The notes: a model not told the origin generated them from the sequence alone. Shown: positions 15,327 through 23,964, counted from the first letter of the stretch. The stretch is 34,377 nucleotides of DNA from JBDRTU01 sp043823825 (GCA_043823825.1 JBDRTU010000002.1:1-34377); one strand, 5' to 3'. Translations and numbers: made by a program.

Positions 15327-15719
15327 TTAAGCTTTACTTAAATCAATGGTTTGGCCCGGCTTTAAACTAACTCTCATTATGCGACGTACTTTACGCTGGC
15401 CGAACTTGCCACGTGTTTTGATTTTTTTTCTTGGTAATTTCACTGAAGTAATTTTTAAAACCTTGACTCCGTATAACTGTTCAACTTCTTTTTTTAATTC
15501 ATTTTTGGACGCTTTAGGTATTACTGCAAAAGTGTATTGCCCACTTGCCTGCAGTCGGTTGGACTTTTCTGATAAATGTGGATGTCTAATTAAGTGCAAA
15601 ACAGAATTCTTAGCCTTAATAGTAGAGCTGACTATCGTACTACTAGCTACTGGTTTAGACGCGGGAGTGATAGTGGTCTGCTTCTCCTCTTTAGATTTTT
15701 CTTTTTTAAACCAAGCCAT
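15327..15719 (-). CDS. rplW: 50S ribosomal protein L23 with N-terminal extension
   Basis: Tunnel-exit protein that docks SRP and trigger factor. The L23 core begins at about residue 40 (LHLIRHPHLSEKS) and includes KNELKKEVEQLYGVKVLKITSVKLPRKK. The first 40 residues (MAWFKKEKSKEEKQ, then Ser/Thr/Val-rich) are an extra, low-complexity lead. The start codon is one base after the rplD stop. Confidence 0.95.
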   Translation of the reverse strand: MAWFKKEKSKEEKQTTITPASKPVASSTIVSSTIKAKNSVLHLIRHPHLSEKSNRLQASGQYTFAVIPKASKNELKKEVEQLYGVKVLKITSVKLPRKKIKTRGKFGQRKVRRIMRVSLKPGQTIDLSKA

Positions 15720-15720
15720 C

Positions 15721-16371
15721 TTAGTTATTAAATAATTGTTTAAAAAGTAAATTAATTGTTGACTGCGATATTAACCAATAGGGATACCTTAATAAATCAT
15801 AAGAATTTACATTCCTAACCGCCACTAGCTCTACTCGCGGTATATTCTTTAAAGCACGGGCAGCTTTTCTTTCTGAATCTGTTAATAAAACTATTACCTT
15901 TTTGCCTTCTAGTTTTAGTGCTTTAAGCCAAGCAGCATAGGTTTTGGTCTTTAGCTCTTCCGGATAAGCCTGACAAACAGTAATTTTTCCTTGCTCTAGG
16001 CGATCAGCCACTACCATACGGAGTGCTTGAATTTTTACTTGTTTATTAATCTTTTGCTCATAATTTCTAGTGGCGCGTGGTCCAAAAGTAACTCCCCCAC
16101 CTACCCACAAAGGCGATCTAATTGAACCATGCCTAGCTCTACCAGTTCCTTTTTGCCGCCAAGGCTTTCTACCTCCACCAGCTACTTCCGCTCGCGTTTT
16201 AGTATGAGCAGTCGTAGCCCGGCGGTTAGCTTGGTATGCCACTACTACTTGATGAAGTAAAGACGGTTTAATTTTAATCTCTTGGACAGCCGTCGGAATT
16301 TCCTGCTGGGCTACTGTCTGCCCACGCTCGTCAACTACTGCAATACTTTCTAGCTTTTCCATATTATTCAC
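15721..16371 (-). CDS. rplD: 50S ribosomal protein L4
   Basis: 216 residues. The tunnel loop is KTRAEVAGGGRKPWRQKGTGRARHGSIRSPLWVGGG, and the end part carries the usual NVNSYDLLRY. The frame can start at a GTG (16371) that overlaps the rplC stop or at the ATG three codons later (16362); both fit coupled translation. In some bacteria L4 represses the S10 operon through the leader and may be relevant to the structured region at 17000-17345, but that is only a guess. Confidence 0.96.
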   Translation of the reverse strand: MNNMEKLESIAVVDERGQTVAQQEIPTAVQEIKIKPSLLHQVVVAYQANRRATTAHTKTRAEVAGGGRKPWRQKGTGRARHGSIRSPLWVGGGVTFGPRATRNYEQKINKQVKIQALRMVVADRLEQGKITVCQAYPEELKTKTYAAWLKALKLEGKKVIVLLTDSERKAARALKNIPRVELVAVRNVNSYDLLRYPYWLISQSTINLLFKQLFNN

Positions 16372-16972
16372 TAAAGATAAAAAGCTGACTATTAAAAGCT
16401 CCTGGCACTGCTCCTTTTAACCATAACTGGCCGAGTTCTGGTTTAACAGCTACTACTTCCAAATTAACTATAGTTGCCTTGGTACCACCCATTCGTCCAG
16501 CCATACGTAAACCCTTGAATACTTTTTGCACCCCGCCCGAACCAATAGAGCCCGGCATGCGTAATTGATCCTTGTGACCATGAGTTGCAGGCGAGCCGTG
16601 AAAGCCATGCCTTTTTACTACTCCTTGAAAACCTTTGCCTTTACTTAAACCTGTTACTTTAACTTTATCGCCAACTAAAAATTGTGAAACATCAAGCTTT
16701 TGTCCAACCTGATATTCTTTGACGCTAGGTACTCTAAATTCATGCAAGCCTTTAAAATTACCCAATTGCTTAAACTGTCCTTGGTGCGATTTACCAATTT
16801 TTTTACCAGAGCCAAATCCCAGTTGCACTGAACTGTAGCCACTGTCTGCCTCTGCTTTGATCTCGGTTACCACGCACGGGTCCGCTTGCACTACCGTAAC
16901 CGGTAGCTGGCGGCCATCAGCTAAAAATTCCCGAGTCATTGTATTCTTTTTTCCTACTATGAATTTTGGCAT
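16364..16972 (-). CDS. rplC: 50S ribosomal protein L3
   Basis: 202 residues from the ATG at 16972 (MPKFIVGKKNTMTREF). A TTG nine codons upstream is possible but lacks any RBS. Signature GKGFQGVVKRHGFHGSPATHGHK with the arginine and glutamine of the peptidyl transferase approach, then FKGLRMAGRMGG. It is the first gene after a 345-base structured gap that separates it from rpsJ. Confidence 0.95.
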   Translation of the reverse strand: MPKFIVGKKNTMTREFLADGRQLPVTVVQADPCVVTEIKAEADSGYSSVQLGFGSGKKIGKSHQGQFKQLGNFKGLHEFRVPSVKEYQVGQKLDVSQFLVGDKVKVTGLSKGKGFQGVVKRHGFHGSPATHGHKDQLRMPGSIGSGGVQKVFKGLRMAGRMGGTKATIVNLEVVAVKPELGQLWLKGAVPGAFNSQLFIFSE

Positions 16973-16999
16973 ACCCAGTATATCAACTTCGCTCTGCAA

Positions 17000-17345
17000 A
17001 AAATAAGCGAGTTAAAATTGATTTATTAATATTAATTGTTTTATAATTCGAATAATCCATACTGATGATAATTTTTTGCAGGTACGAGCTTAAGTGAAGT
17101 TGTTAGCTTGGGTATAATGGTTAATAAAAAACCGTTCAGCGCTGTAGCTTCTAAAACAACCAACCTAGTGAACGGTTACTATACATGATACTAATAATAG
17201 TTAATGGAAGTTGTGGCTGATTATTCCTGGTGGGCCAATTAGCTGGTACTGATTGGTTTAATCCCGCTCAAATGGCGCGATCACCAAACATCAGATCTCA
17301 GCCTTGGCTTAAAAGCTAATCAGTGAAAAGCTTCACTGATAATTT
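17000..17345. promoter_or_regulatory. Structured gap between rpsJ and rplC: leader RNA or separate small RNA
   Basis: The only large gap inside the ribosomal clusters. It holds nested inverted repeats: GGCTGA/TCAGCC (17215-17220, 17298-17303), TGGTG/CACCA (17228-17232, 17282-17286), CCAAT/ATTGG (17235-17239, 17252-17256). A terminator-like hairpin for the minus strand lies at 17126-17177 and one for the plus strand at 17319-17347. An exact TATAAT lies at 17113-17118 on the plus strand, with only a poor -35 (TTAAGT, spacing 17). A minus-strand TTAAGC-N17-TATCAT downstream of the hairpin could be a promoter for rplC. A minus-strand 11-codon frame (MYSNRSLGWLF) overlaps the hairpin. Confidence 0.5.
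17126..17177 (-). terminator. Terminator or attenuator after rpsJ
   Basis: AACCGTTCA and TGAACGGTT (17169-17177 and 17130-17138) enclose 30 bases, and the minus strand continues into six T. The loop is long for a simple terminator, which leaves room for an alternative fold. Confidence 0.55.
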
Positions 17346-17347
17346 TT
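17319..17347 (+). terminator. Plus-strand terminator facing the end of rpsJ
   Basis: ATCAGTGAA (17319-17327), tetraloop, TTCACTGAT (17332-17340), then AATTTTT. There is no plus-strand gene before it, so it would end an antisense or small RNA starting in the gap. Confidence 0.5.
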
Positions 17348-17708
17348 ACATCATTTTAATTTCTACATCGACACCGGCCGGTAAATTAAGATTAGTCAGT
17401 GCATCAATTGTTTTGGGCGATGGTTCTAAAATATCAAGTAAACGTTTATGCACACGGATTTCGAATTGTTCTTGTGAATTCTTGTGAACAAAGGGCGAAC
17501 GGATTACACTATAACTATTTTTTTCTGTAGGTAAAGGTATTGGGCCAACAATCTCGGCGCCGGAACGCAAAGCAGTATCTAGAATCGTACGAACCGATTG
17601 GTCAATTATCTTATTGTCATAAGCCCGAATACGAATACGTAAACGCGGTTTAGTTTCTGTTTCGCCGCTGTTCGGGTCTGTCTTCGCCGATCGTTTTTCC
17701 GCTGTCAT
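17346..17708 (-). CDS. rpsJ: 30S ribosomal protein S10 with N-terminal extension
   Basis: Small-subunit head protein, also known elsewhere as NusE. The core starts at about residue 22 (RLRIRIRAYDNKIIDQSV) and shows GPIPLPTEKNSYSVIRSPFVHKNSQEQFEIRVHKR and the end NLPAGVDVEIKMM. About 20 hydrophilic residues precede the core (total 120 versus about 102 usual). It follows tuf by about 50 bases and ends the str transcript. Confidence 0.97.
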   Translation of the reverse strand: MTAEKRSAKTDPNSGETETKPRLRIRIRAYDNKIIDQSVRTILDTALRSGAEIVGPIPLPTEKNSYSVIRSPFVHKNSQEQFEIRVHKRLLDILEPSPKTIDALTNLNLPAGVDVEIKMM

Positions 17709-17757
17709 TGTTAACTGTTAAAGAAAAAGAACAAAGAAAATTATGTGTCTTAAATGC

Positions 17758-18960
17758 TTATTTACTAATACTAAGAACTACCCCAGCTCCAACAGTATGG
17801 CCACCTTCACGAATAGCGAAACGCTGCTTTTCCTCTAAGGCCACTGGAGAAATTAATTTAATCTTCAACTTAACACTATCACCTGGCATTACCATTTCAG
17901 CACCTGCCGGTAACTCCATCTCACCAGTCACATCAGTGGTACGGATATAAAATTGTGGTTTATAACCTTTAAAAAATGGGGTGTGACGACCACCTTCTTC
18001 TTTACTTAAGATATAAACCTCTGCTTCAAATTCGGTGTGAGGGGTGACTGAACCTGGTTTAGCAATTACCTGACCGCGTTCCACATCATCTTTCTTAGAA
18101 CCACGAAGCAAGATACCGGCGTTATCGCCAGCACGTCCCTCGTCTAACTGCTTATTAAACATTTCAATACCCGTGACTACGGTTTTTTGAGTTTCTCTTA
18201 AACCTACGATTTCAATTTCCTCATTAATTTTAATCATACCGCGCTCAATACGACCTGTTACTACTGTACCGCGACCTTCAATAGAGAAGATATCTTCAAT
18301 TGGCATTAAAAATGGCTTATCAACATCGCGAGTTGGCTCAGGAATATATTCATCAATTTTTTGCATCAACTCTAAAATTGGCTTAATAGCTTCGTCATCT
18401 TTCTTACCAGCTTTAGCTGCTTCTAAGGCTTTTAAGGCAGAGCCACGGATAATAGGAATTTCATCACCAGGAAATTCGTATTTCTTTAATAAATCCTTCA
18501 CCTCTTCCTCAACCAAATCAATCAAATCTGCATCGTCAACCATATCAACTTTGTTTAAAAAGACAACAATATTGGGCACACCTACCTGTCGAGCCAATAA
18601 AATATGTTCACGAGTTTGAGGCATTGGTCCATCAGCTGCTGACACCACTAAAATAGCGCCATCCATTTGAGCAGCACCAGTAATCATGTTTTTTACATAG
18701 TCAGCGTGTCCCGGGCAATCAACGTGTGCATAATGCCGCTTATTAGTTTCATACTCCACGTGCGCAGTATTAATCGTAATACCACGAGCTTTTTCCTCGG
18801 GTGCGTTATCAATTTGGTCAACACTCTTTTCTTGAGCCTTATTACCAGTAAGGCTTAATACCTTAAGGATAGCAGCAGTCAGTGTGGTTTTACCATGATC
18901 AACGTGTCCAATTGTACCCACATTAAGGTGTGGCTTAGATCTATCAAATTTTTCTACCAT
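17758..18960 (-). CDS. tuf: Elongation factor Tu
   Basis: GTPase that brings aminoacyl-tRNA to the ribosome. 400 residues. G1 GHVDHGKT at 18-25, G2 RGITI, G3 DCPGH at 81-85, G4 NKVD at 136-139. Domain 2 begins near RDVDKPFLMPIEDIFSI. The C-terminal GREGGHTVGAG-like motif reads IREGGHTVGAGVV. It has an excellent RBS (AGGAGA) and its own promoter at 19061-19089, so it can be expressed more than the rest of the str cluster. Confidence 0.99.
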   Translation of the reverse strand: MVEKFDRSKPHLNVGTIGHVDHGKTTLTAAILKVLSLTGNKAQEKSVDQIDNAPEEKARGITINTAHVEYETNKRHYAHVDCPGHADYVKNMITGAAQMDGAILVVSAADGPMPQTREHILLARQVGVPNIVVFLNKVDMVDDADLIDLVEEEVKDLLKKYEFPGDEIPIIRGSALKALEAAKAGKKDDEAIKPILELMQKIDEYIPEPTRDVDKPFLMPIEDIFSIEGRGTVVTGRIERGMIKINEEIEIVGLRETQKTVVTGIEMFNKQLDEGRAGDNAGILLRGSKKDDVERGQVIAKPGSVTPHTEFEAEVYILSKEEGGRHTPFFKGYKPQFYIRTTDVTGEMELPAGAEMVMPGDSVKLKIKLISPVALEEKQRFAIREGGHTVGAGVVLSISK

Positions 18961-19060
18961 ATATAATGTCTCCTAAAAAATAGCTAAGGTTAGCGAAAAT
19001 AATAAAAAAAATTATTTACTAAACCTTATAAATTAATAATTTAAATTAGTTAGCTGTTTC

Positions 19061-19089
19061 AATGTAACACAAAGTTTTCCCCTTGGCAA
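19061..19089 (-). promoter_or_regulatory. Promoter of tuf
   Basis: Minus-strand TTGCCA (19084-19089, 5 of 6), 17-base spacer, TACATT (19061-19066, 4 of 6). It leaves an AT-rich leader of about 95 bases before the tuf ATG. Confidence 0.6.
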
Positions 19090-19128
19090 GCCCACGTTTG
19101 GAGTTGAAACCTTTCCCTAACTAGACCA

Positions 19129-19371
19129 CTAAAGAGGTTCGGGAAAATACTGATCGTCGTCTGGTAATGGACTAGATAGCGGATCAATTGATTCTAGCTG
19201 CGGTGTAGAACGTTCGGCTACCCGCTCATTAAATAAACTCGGATTGAACTGCTTTAGCTTTTCATATTCGTTAAGCGGTAAAATTACCATCGGCTCACCT
19301 TGGCCAATGATTATCACCCTCTCCCCTTGCGACGCCAAGCGTTCAATTAATTTTCCTAAATCTTCTGCCAT
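19129..19371 (-). CDS. Small YefM/Phd-like protein between fusA and tuf
   Basis: 80 residues. The first 45 (LGKLIERLASQGERVIIIGQGEPMVILPLNEYEKLKQ) look like the YefM/Phd antitoxin fold: a helix, then a strand pair and the typical P(M)VILPLNEYEKL segment. The second half is acidic and Pro/Ser-rich, ending in PDDDQYFPEPL, and probably disordered. No toxin gene lies beside it, so a toxin-antitoxin role is not supported. Its place inside the str cluster suggests a role tied to translation or just stable inheritance. Similarity is by eye only. Confidence 0.7.
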   Translation of the reverse strand: MAEDLGKLIERLASQGERVIIIGQGEPMVILPLNEYEKLKQFNPSLFNERVAERSTPQLESIDPLSSPLPDDDQYFPEPL

Positions 19372-19373
19372 AA

Positions 19374-19468
19374 ATTTATAATTAAATCCTAAATCCTAAT
19401 TGCTAAATACTAAACGTTTTGATATTTAGATTTGTTTATAAATGCTAATTTATGATTTAAGGTTTATA
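19374..19468. repeat. Word-repeat spacer between fusA and the YefM-like gene
   Basis: Repeats of CTAAATC, CTAAAT, TGCTAA and AAACG in close succession (TAAATCCTAAATCCTAA, then TGCTAAATACTAAACG), with a partial mirrored copy (TTTAGATTTG, TGCTAATTTATG) further on. There is no gene or promoter I can support. Confidence 0.5.
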
Positions 19469-19471
19469 ACC

Positions 19472-21550
19472 TTACTTCTTTGCTTTATCACCAATAATCG
19501 CTTCAGACACATTACGTGGTACTTCGGCATAGTGAGCAAACTCCATAGTGTAAGAACCACGGCCTTGAGTCATTGACCTTAAAGAAGTGGCATAGCCAAA
19601 CATTTCCGCCAGTGGTACGTAAGCATCAATTACCTTTATTCCACTGCGATCGCGCATCTCTAAAATCTGCCCACGCTTAGAATTTAAATCACCAATTACT
19701 TCACCCATATAACTTTCAGGGGTAATCGCTTCTATTTTCATAATTGGCTCTAGGATATATGGATGGGCTCTCTTCACTGCTGCTTGAAAAGCCATTGAAC
19801 CAGCAATTTTAAAAGCCGCTTCCGAGGAATCCACATCGTGGTAAGTACCATCATAAACCGACACTTTAATATCCACTACTGGGTATCCGGCTAGCACGCC
19901 ATTATCTAACGCTTCTTTAACGCCTTTACCAACAGCCGGAATAAACTCTCTAGGAATTACTCCGCCTTTAACTTCATCAATAAATTCAAAACCCTTACCC
20001 AACTCATTTGGCTCTACTCTAATCCAACAATGACCATATTGGCCGTGTCCACCAGTTTGACGAATATACTTACCCTCGGCCTGGGATATTTTTTTAATTG
20101 TTTCTTTATAAGCTACTTGAGGCTTACCAACATTTGCTTCTACTTTAAACTCTCGCTTCATGCGGTCAACAATAATGTCTAGATGCAATTCTCCCATTCC
20201 AGAAATAATCACTTGCCCGGTTTCCTCATCACTCTTTACACGGAAAGAAGGATCTTCTTCTACCAACTTTTGCAAAGCCAAGCCCATCTTTTCCTGATCA
20301 ACTTTGGTTTTGGGTTCAATGGCCACCGAAATAACCGGCTCGGGGAACTTAATTGATTCTAAAACAATGGGATTAGTTTCATCTGATAGGGTGTTGCCAG
20401 TAGTGGTGCCCTTTAAACCCACAGCCGCGGCAATTTCACCGGCAAATACTTCGTCAACATCTTCGCGGTGATTAGCATGCAGTCTGACAATTCGTCCCAT
20501 TCTTTCTTTAACACCAGTAGAAGCATTCAAAACATAAGATCCAGCTTTTAACTTTCCTGAATAAACGCGGAAAAATACCAGCTTACCCACAAAAGGGTCA
20601 GTGGCGATTTTGAAAGCCAGGGCAGTAAAAGCTTCATCATCAGAAACCTTACGCTCTATTTCTTGCTCGGTTTTAGGGTTAATGCCTTTAATTGCTGGCA
20701 CCTCTAGGGGTGAGGGTAAAAACTCTACTACACCATCTAGTAAAAATTGCACTCCTTTATTTTTTAAAGCTGAACCGCAAAATACCGGAACGATTTTGTT
20801 AGCAATACATGCCTTTCTTAAAACGCGTTTTAAATCAGCTACCGGTATATCTTTACCTTCTAAATATAAATGTAAAAGTTTATCATCGTGCTCTGCTATT
20901 GCTTCTACTAATTTGTGGCGATACTCCTCTACTTTCTCGTTCATATCCGATGGTACATCGGTTTCTTCCCACTCTTTACCTAATTCATCTTTGTAAATCA
21001 CTGCTCGCCGCTCAAATAGATCAATAATTCCTTTAAAAGTTTCCGCAGCTCCAATTGGCAATTGTACAGGATGAGCATTAGTAGTTAAACGATTATGAAT
21101 AGAAGCTATATCAGAATAAAAATCCGCACCCATGCGATCCATTTTATTAATAAAACAAATTCGCGGTACTTGATATTCATCAGCATAATGCCAGTTGGTT
21201 TCTGATTGCGGTTCAACGCCAGCCACGCCATCAAATACCACTACCCCACCATCTAGCACACGCAAAGAACGTTTTACTTCAATCGTAAAATCAATATGGC
21301 CTGGTGTATCAATAATATTGATACGCGTATCTTTCCAAAAACAAGTAGTGGCAGCCGAAGTAATAGTAATACCCCTTTCTTTTTCTTGCTCCATCCAATC
21401 CATTTCAGCCTGTCCCTCGTGTACTTCGCCAATCTTGTGTTTTTTCCCGGTGTAAAATAAAATACGCTCGGTAACCGTGGTCTTACCGGCATCGATATGG
21501 GCAATAATCCCAATATTTCTAGTTTTTTCCAGTGAATATTCTCGCGGCAC
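19472..21550 (-). CDS. fusA: Elongation factor G
   Basis: Translocase GTPase. 692 residues. G1 AHIDAGKT at 17-24, G3 DTPGH at 81-85, G4 NKMD at 135-138; GMGELHLDIIVDRMKREF in domain III, and a C-terminal GYATSLRSMTQGRGSYTMEFAHY segment typical of domain V. All five domains are complete. It starts PREYSLEKTRNIGIIAHID and lacks a good SD; its leader is a word-like AT spacer (21552-21588). Confidence 0.98.
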   Translation of the reverse strand: MPREYSLEKTRNIGIIAHIDAGKTTVTERILFYTGKKHKIGEVHEGQAEMDWMEQEKERGITITSAATTCFWKDTRINIIDTPGHIDFTIEVKRSLRVLDGGVVVFDGVAGVEPQSETNWHYADEYQVPRICFINKMDRMGADFYSDIASIHNRLTTNAHPVQLPIGAAETFKGIIDLFERRAVIYKDELGKEWEETDVPSDMNEKVEEYRHKLVEAIAEHDDKLLHLYLEGKDIPVADLKRVLRKACIANKIVPVFCGSALKNKGVQFLLDGVVEFLPSPLEVPAIKGINPKTEQEIERKVSDDEAFTALAFKIATDPFVGKLVFFRVYSGKLKAGSYVLNASTGVKERMGRIVRLHANHREDVDEVFAGEIAAAVGLKGTTTGNTLSDETNPIVLESIKFPEPVISVAIEPKTKVDQEKMGLALQKLVEEDPSFRVKSDEETGQVIISGMGELHLDIIVDRMKREFKVEANVGKPQVAYKETIKKISQAEGKYIRQTGGHGQYGHCWIRVEPNELGKGFEFIDEVKGGVIPREFIPAVGKGVKEALDNGVLAGYPVVDIKVSVYDGTYHDVDSSEAAFKIAGSMAFQAAVKRAHPYILEPIMKIEAITPESYMGEVIGDLNSKRGQILEMRDRSGIKVIDAYVPLAEMFGYATSLRSMTQGRGSYTMEFAHYAEVPRNVSEAIIGDKAKK

Positions 21551-21588
21551 AATAAGAAATTTAAAAATTAAAAAATCAAAATGAAAAA

Positions 21589-21792
21589 TTATTTAAAAAA
21601 AACATGCCTGAAACCGCATATTTCGCAGTCATGAGCAACGCCACTTTTGGAAAACAACTCCCAACCAAACCAGGCAAGTATTTGCTGATTTGAGGAGACG
21701 CTGGACTTAAAAAACTTACTATGACCACACACTAAACAGCTTAACTGTTTATTATTTATCATGACTGATTGAGGTTCTTTTTTCTTCCACAT
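21589..21792 (-). CDS. Small zinc-ribbon protein between rpsG and fusA
   Basis: A frame overlapping nothing real, with CLVCGHSKFFK at the start and CEICGFRHVFFK at the end, separated by about 38 residues containing FGWELFSKSGVAHD. The two CxxC pairs make a four-cysteine zinc ribbon, a pattern known from short uncharacterised proteins with two CxxC pairs flanking a W-rich strand. I give the ATG at 21792 (67 residues). An inner ATG at 21762 (57 residues) places the first Cys closer to the start and may be the true one. Neither has an SD. It is probably co-transcribed with rpsG. Confidence 0.7.
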   Translation of the reverse strand: MWKKKEPQSVMINNKQLSCLVCGHSKFFKSSVSSNQQILAWFGWELFSKSGVAHDCEICGFRHVFFK

Positions 21793-21802
21793 AGCAATAA
21801 AG

Positions 21803-22270
21803 CTACGAAGCAAAATGTGCAAAGGCGCGATTCGCCTCGGCCATACGCAGAACATCTTCCTTTTTCTTAATCGCGTCACCTTGATTAGTTGAAGCATCAA
21901 TCAGCTCATCAGCCAATTTTAAATGCATAGCTCGTCCTTTCTTGGCTTGCGCGGCCTGAATAATCCAACGAAAAGCCAAGGCTAAGCGACGATCAGGCCT
22001 AACTTCTACTGGAATTTGATAATTGGCACCACCCACACGTCGGCTGCGAACCTCAACCATAGGACCCACATTTTTAATCGCCGCTTCAAAAACATCGCGT
22101 GGATCTTTCTTGGTTTTAGTGGCTATAGTATCAAAAGACTGGTAAACGATCTTGCGTGCAACAGATTTTTTCCCTCGCTCCATAATCACGTTTACAAATT
22201 TAGCAACCACCACACTTTGATATCTGGGGTCAGGTAAAATACTACGTTTAGTTGCTCTCTTACCACGCAT
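21803..22270 (-). CDS. rpsG: 30S ribosomal protein S7
   Basis: 155 residues. Head-assembly protein binding 16S rRNA. RGKRATKRSILPDPRYQSVVVAKFVNVIMERGKKS starts the protein; VEVRSRRVGGANYQIPVEVRPDRRLALAFRW is the RNA-binding heart; it ends MAEANRAFAHF. It begins one base after the rpsL stop. Confidence 0.98.
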   Translation of the reverse strand: MRGKRATKRSILPDPRYQSVVVAKFVNVIMERGKKSVARKIVYQSFDTIATKTKKDPRDVFEAAIKNVGPMVEVRSRRVGGANYQIPVEVRPDRRLALAFRWIIQAAQAKKGRAMHLKLADELIDASTNQGDAIKKKEDVLRMAEANRAFAHFAS

Positions 22271-22271
22271 A

Positions 22272-22688
22272 CTACTTAGCTTTCTTTACTCCATAGAGTG
22301 ACCGGCTGCGTAAACGGTTTTCCGTACCACTAGTATCATAAACCCCTCGTACCACATGATACCGAACACCCGGCAAATCTTTAACACGTCCACCACGAAT
22401 TAGCACAATCGAGTGCTCCTGCAAATTATGACCGATGCCGGGAATATAAGCAGTAACTTCCATACCATTGGAAAGTCTTACCCTGGCAATTTTCCTTAAA
22501 GCCGAATTCGGTTTTTTAGGAGTGGTAGTAGTCACCTTTAAACAAACTCCTCGCTTAAAGGGGTTTGATTTGGGAATATCCTTGCGACTGCGCTTTAAGG
22601 CATTAAAAACAGGCACCAAAGCCGGAGTTTTGGACTTTTTCCCGCCTCGCGATCTACCTTTTCTAATCAATTGATGAATCGTTGGCAT
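22272..22688 (-). CDS. rpsL: 30S ribosomal protein S12
   Basis: Decoding-centre protein, 138 residues. PTIHQLIRKGR at the start, then KPNSALRKIARVRLSNG (with the lysine tied to streptomycin sensitivity in other bacteria) and GRVKDLPGVRYHVVRGVYDTSG. The sequence is the common sensitive form at the lysine and proline positions known from resistance studies. It is the first gene of the str operon with its own promoter. Confidence 0.98.
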   Translation of the reverse strand: MPTIHQLIRKGRSRGGKKSKTPALVPVFNALKRSRKDIPKSNPFKRGVCLKVTTTTPKKPNSALRKIARVRLSNGMEVTAYIPGIGHNLQEHSIVLIRGGRVKDLPGVRYHVVRGVYDTSGTENRLRSRSLYGVKKAK

Positions 22689-22735
22689 TAGTTAATAAAA
22701 GTAAATAAAAAAAGTTACGGCGCAACTCTTGGACT

Positions 22736-22764
22736 ATAGTACCAATATCCTAACTATACGTCAA
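22736..22764 (-). promoter_or_regulatory. Promoter of the str operon (rpsL)
   Basis: Minus-strand TTGACG (22759-22764, 5 of 6), exact 17-base spacer, TACTAT (22736-22741, 4 of 6). Leader of about 45 bases to the rpsL ATG. Confidence 0.65.
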
Positions 22765-22776
22765 GAGCAGTTAAAA

Positions 22777-23964
22777 CTAAAACGCCCGTTGCCTGCCTAA
22801 GAACAATAAAGAAACACCCCCTAGCACTAAAAAGGCTATTCCCGCTACCATCAGAGCAACCGGTAAAGAATACCAGTCATTAATCCAACCAATAAATGGC
22901 CCGATTACAGAGAAAAACAAGCGGCCAATAAATCCCCTCACTGATAAAATTGTAGCTCTTGTTTCTGAAGGAATAAGCCTATTAACATAGTCCAATAATA
23001 TAGGGCTATTAATGCCCCTGACAAAGTAGAACAATAAAATAAAGACGATGGCCCAAATAGTTTGGAAAGTAGCCAATAGCCCGTAAGCTAAAAATACTAG
23101 TAATATCAATGACACTATAGTTTTTCTTTTACCTATTATATTTTCAATAAAGTGTGCAGACAAAGAAAACAAACCAGTAGAAATGTTTAGAGCTGCCCAA
23201 ACAATACCAAAGAAAACCAATGGCAAGCCAACCACTTTAAAATACGGCTGAATAAACCAAACCATAGTGAGTGTGGCCGAACCAATAATAGACGAATAAA
23301 TCATTAACCACTTAATTTCTTTGTGATCATGCAATGCAAATTTTACTACTTTTAGTAAGGTTCTAACTTTTCCTTTTGATAAATCTATGGCATGTCGAGT
23401 GGTTTCTACTAAAGAAAGCGCTATAGGAATAGATAAAAGCATAATCCCAGCCTGGTAGTAAAAAGGCATCCTTAAACTAGTTACAGCTAAAAAACCACCT
23501 AGTACCGAAGCAATGCCTTCAGAAAAATTTCCGGTCGCCAAATAACGCCCTTGATATTTTTTATATTGCCCTTCCTGACCAGTTTCTAATAAACTGTCAT
23601 AGATTAAAGCGGAATCCGCACCCGAAAGAAAAGTCGTTCCTATTCCCAAAGCTATCTCGGATATTAAAAAACCAGTGAAGCCATAAGAAAACGAATACAC
23701 TAAAAAACCAAGAAAACCAAAAATTGTACCAAACACGATTGAGGTCTTGCGACCAAAAATATCAGCAAAATAACCAGAAGGTATTTCCAGCAAAACTATT
23801 ACTAAAGAAAAAATCGCCTGCAACAACAACACCTCAAACATAGTTAACCCATTATCCAAGAAAAACAAAACTATAAATGGTATCACCAGCATAAAAGACC
23901 GCATCGCTCTAATGATATAGAGCTTCCACAGATTATTTTGTATTGACGACTTTAGACTGAGCAT
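22777..23964 (-). CDS. Major facilitator superfamily transporter
   Basis: 395 residues with about 12 hydrophobic segments in the cytoplasmic membrane. Motif A appears as GYFADIFGRKTSIVFG in the loop after TM2. A long polar loop near residues 190-215 (TTRHAIDLSKGKVRTLLK) divides the two halves. The substrate cannot be told from sequence; similar members are often drug or small-molecule exporters. It lies upstream of rpsL on the same strand without a visible terminator, but rpsL has its own promoter. Confidence 0.88.
   Translation of the reverse strand: MLSLKSSIQNNLWKLYIIRAMRSFMLVIPFIVLFFLDNGLTMFEVLLLQAIFSLVIVLLEIPSGYFADIFGRKTSIVFGTIFGFLGFLVYSFSYGFTGFLISEIALGIGTTFLSGADSALIYDSLLETGQEGQYKKYQGRYLATGNFSEGIASVLGGFLAVTSLRMPFYYQAGIMLLSIPIALSLVETTRHAIDLSKGKVRTLLKVVKFALHDHKEIKWLMIYSSIIGSATLTMVWFIQPYFKVVGLPLVFFGIVWAALNISTGLFSLSAHFIENIIGKRKTIVSLILLVFLAYGLLATFQTIWAIVFILLFYFVRGINSPILLDYVNRLIPSETRATILSVRGFIGRLFFSVIGPFIGWINDWYSLPVALMVAGIAFLVLGGVSLLFLGRQRAF

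Noticed and set aside
19129..19371. Toxin-antitoxin module
   Set aside because: No toxin gene lies on either side; neighbours are fusA and tuf.
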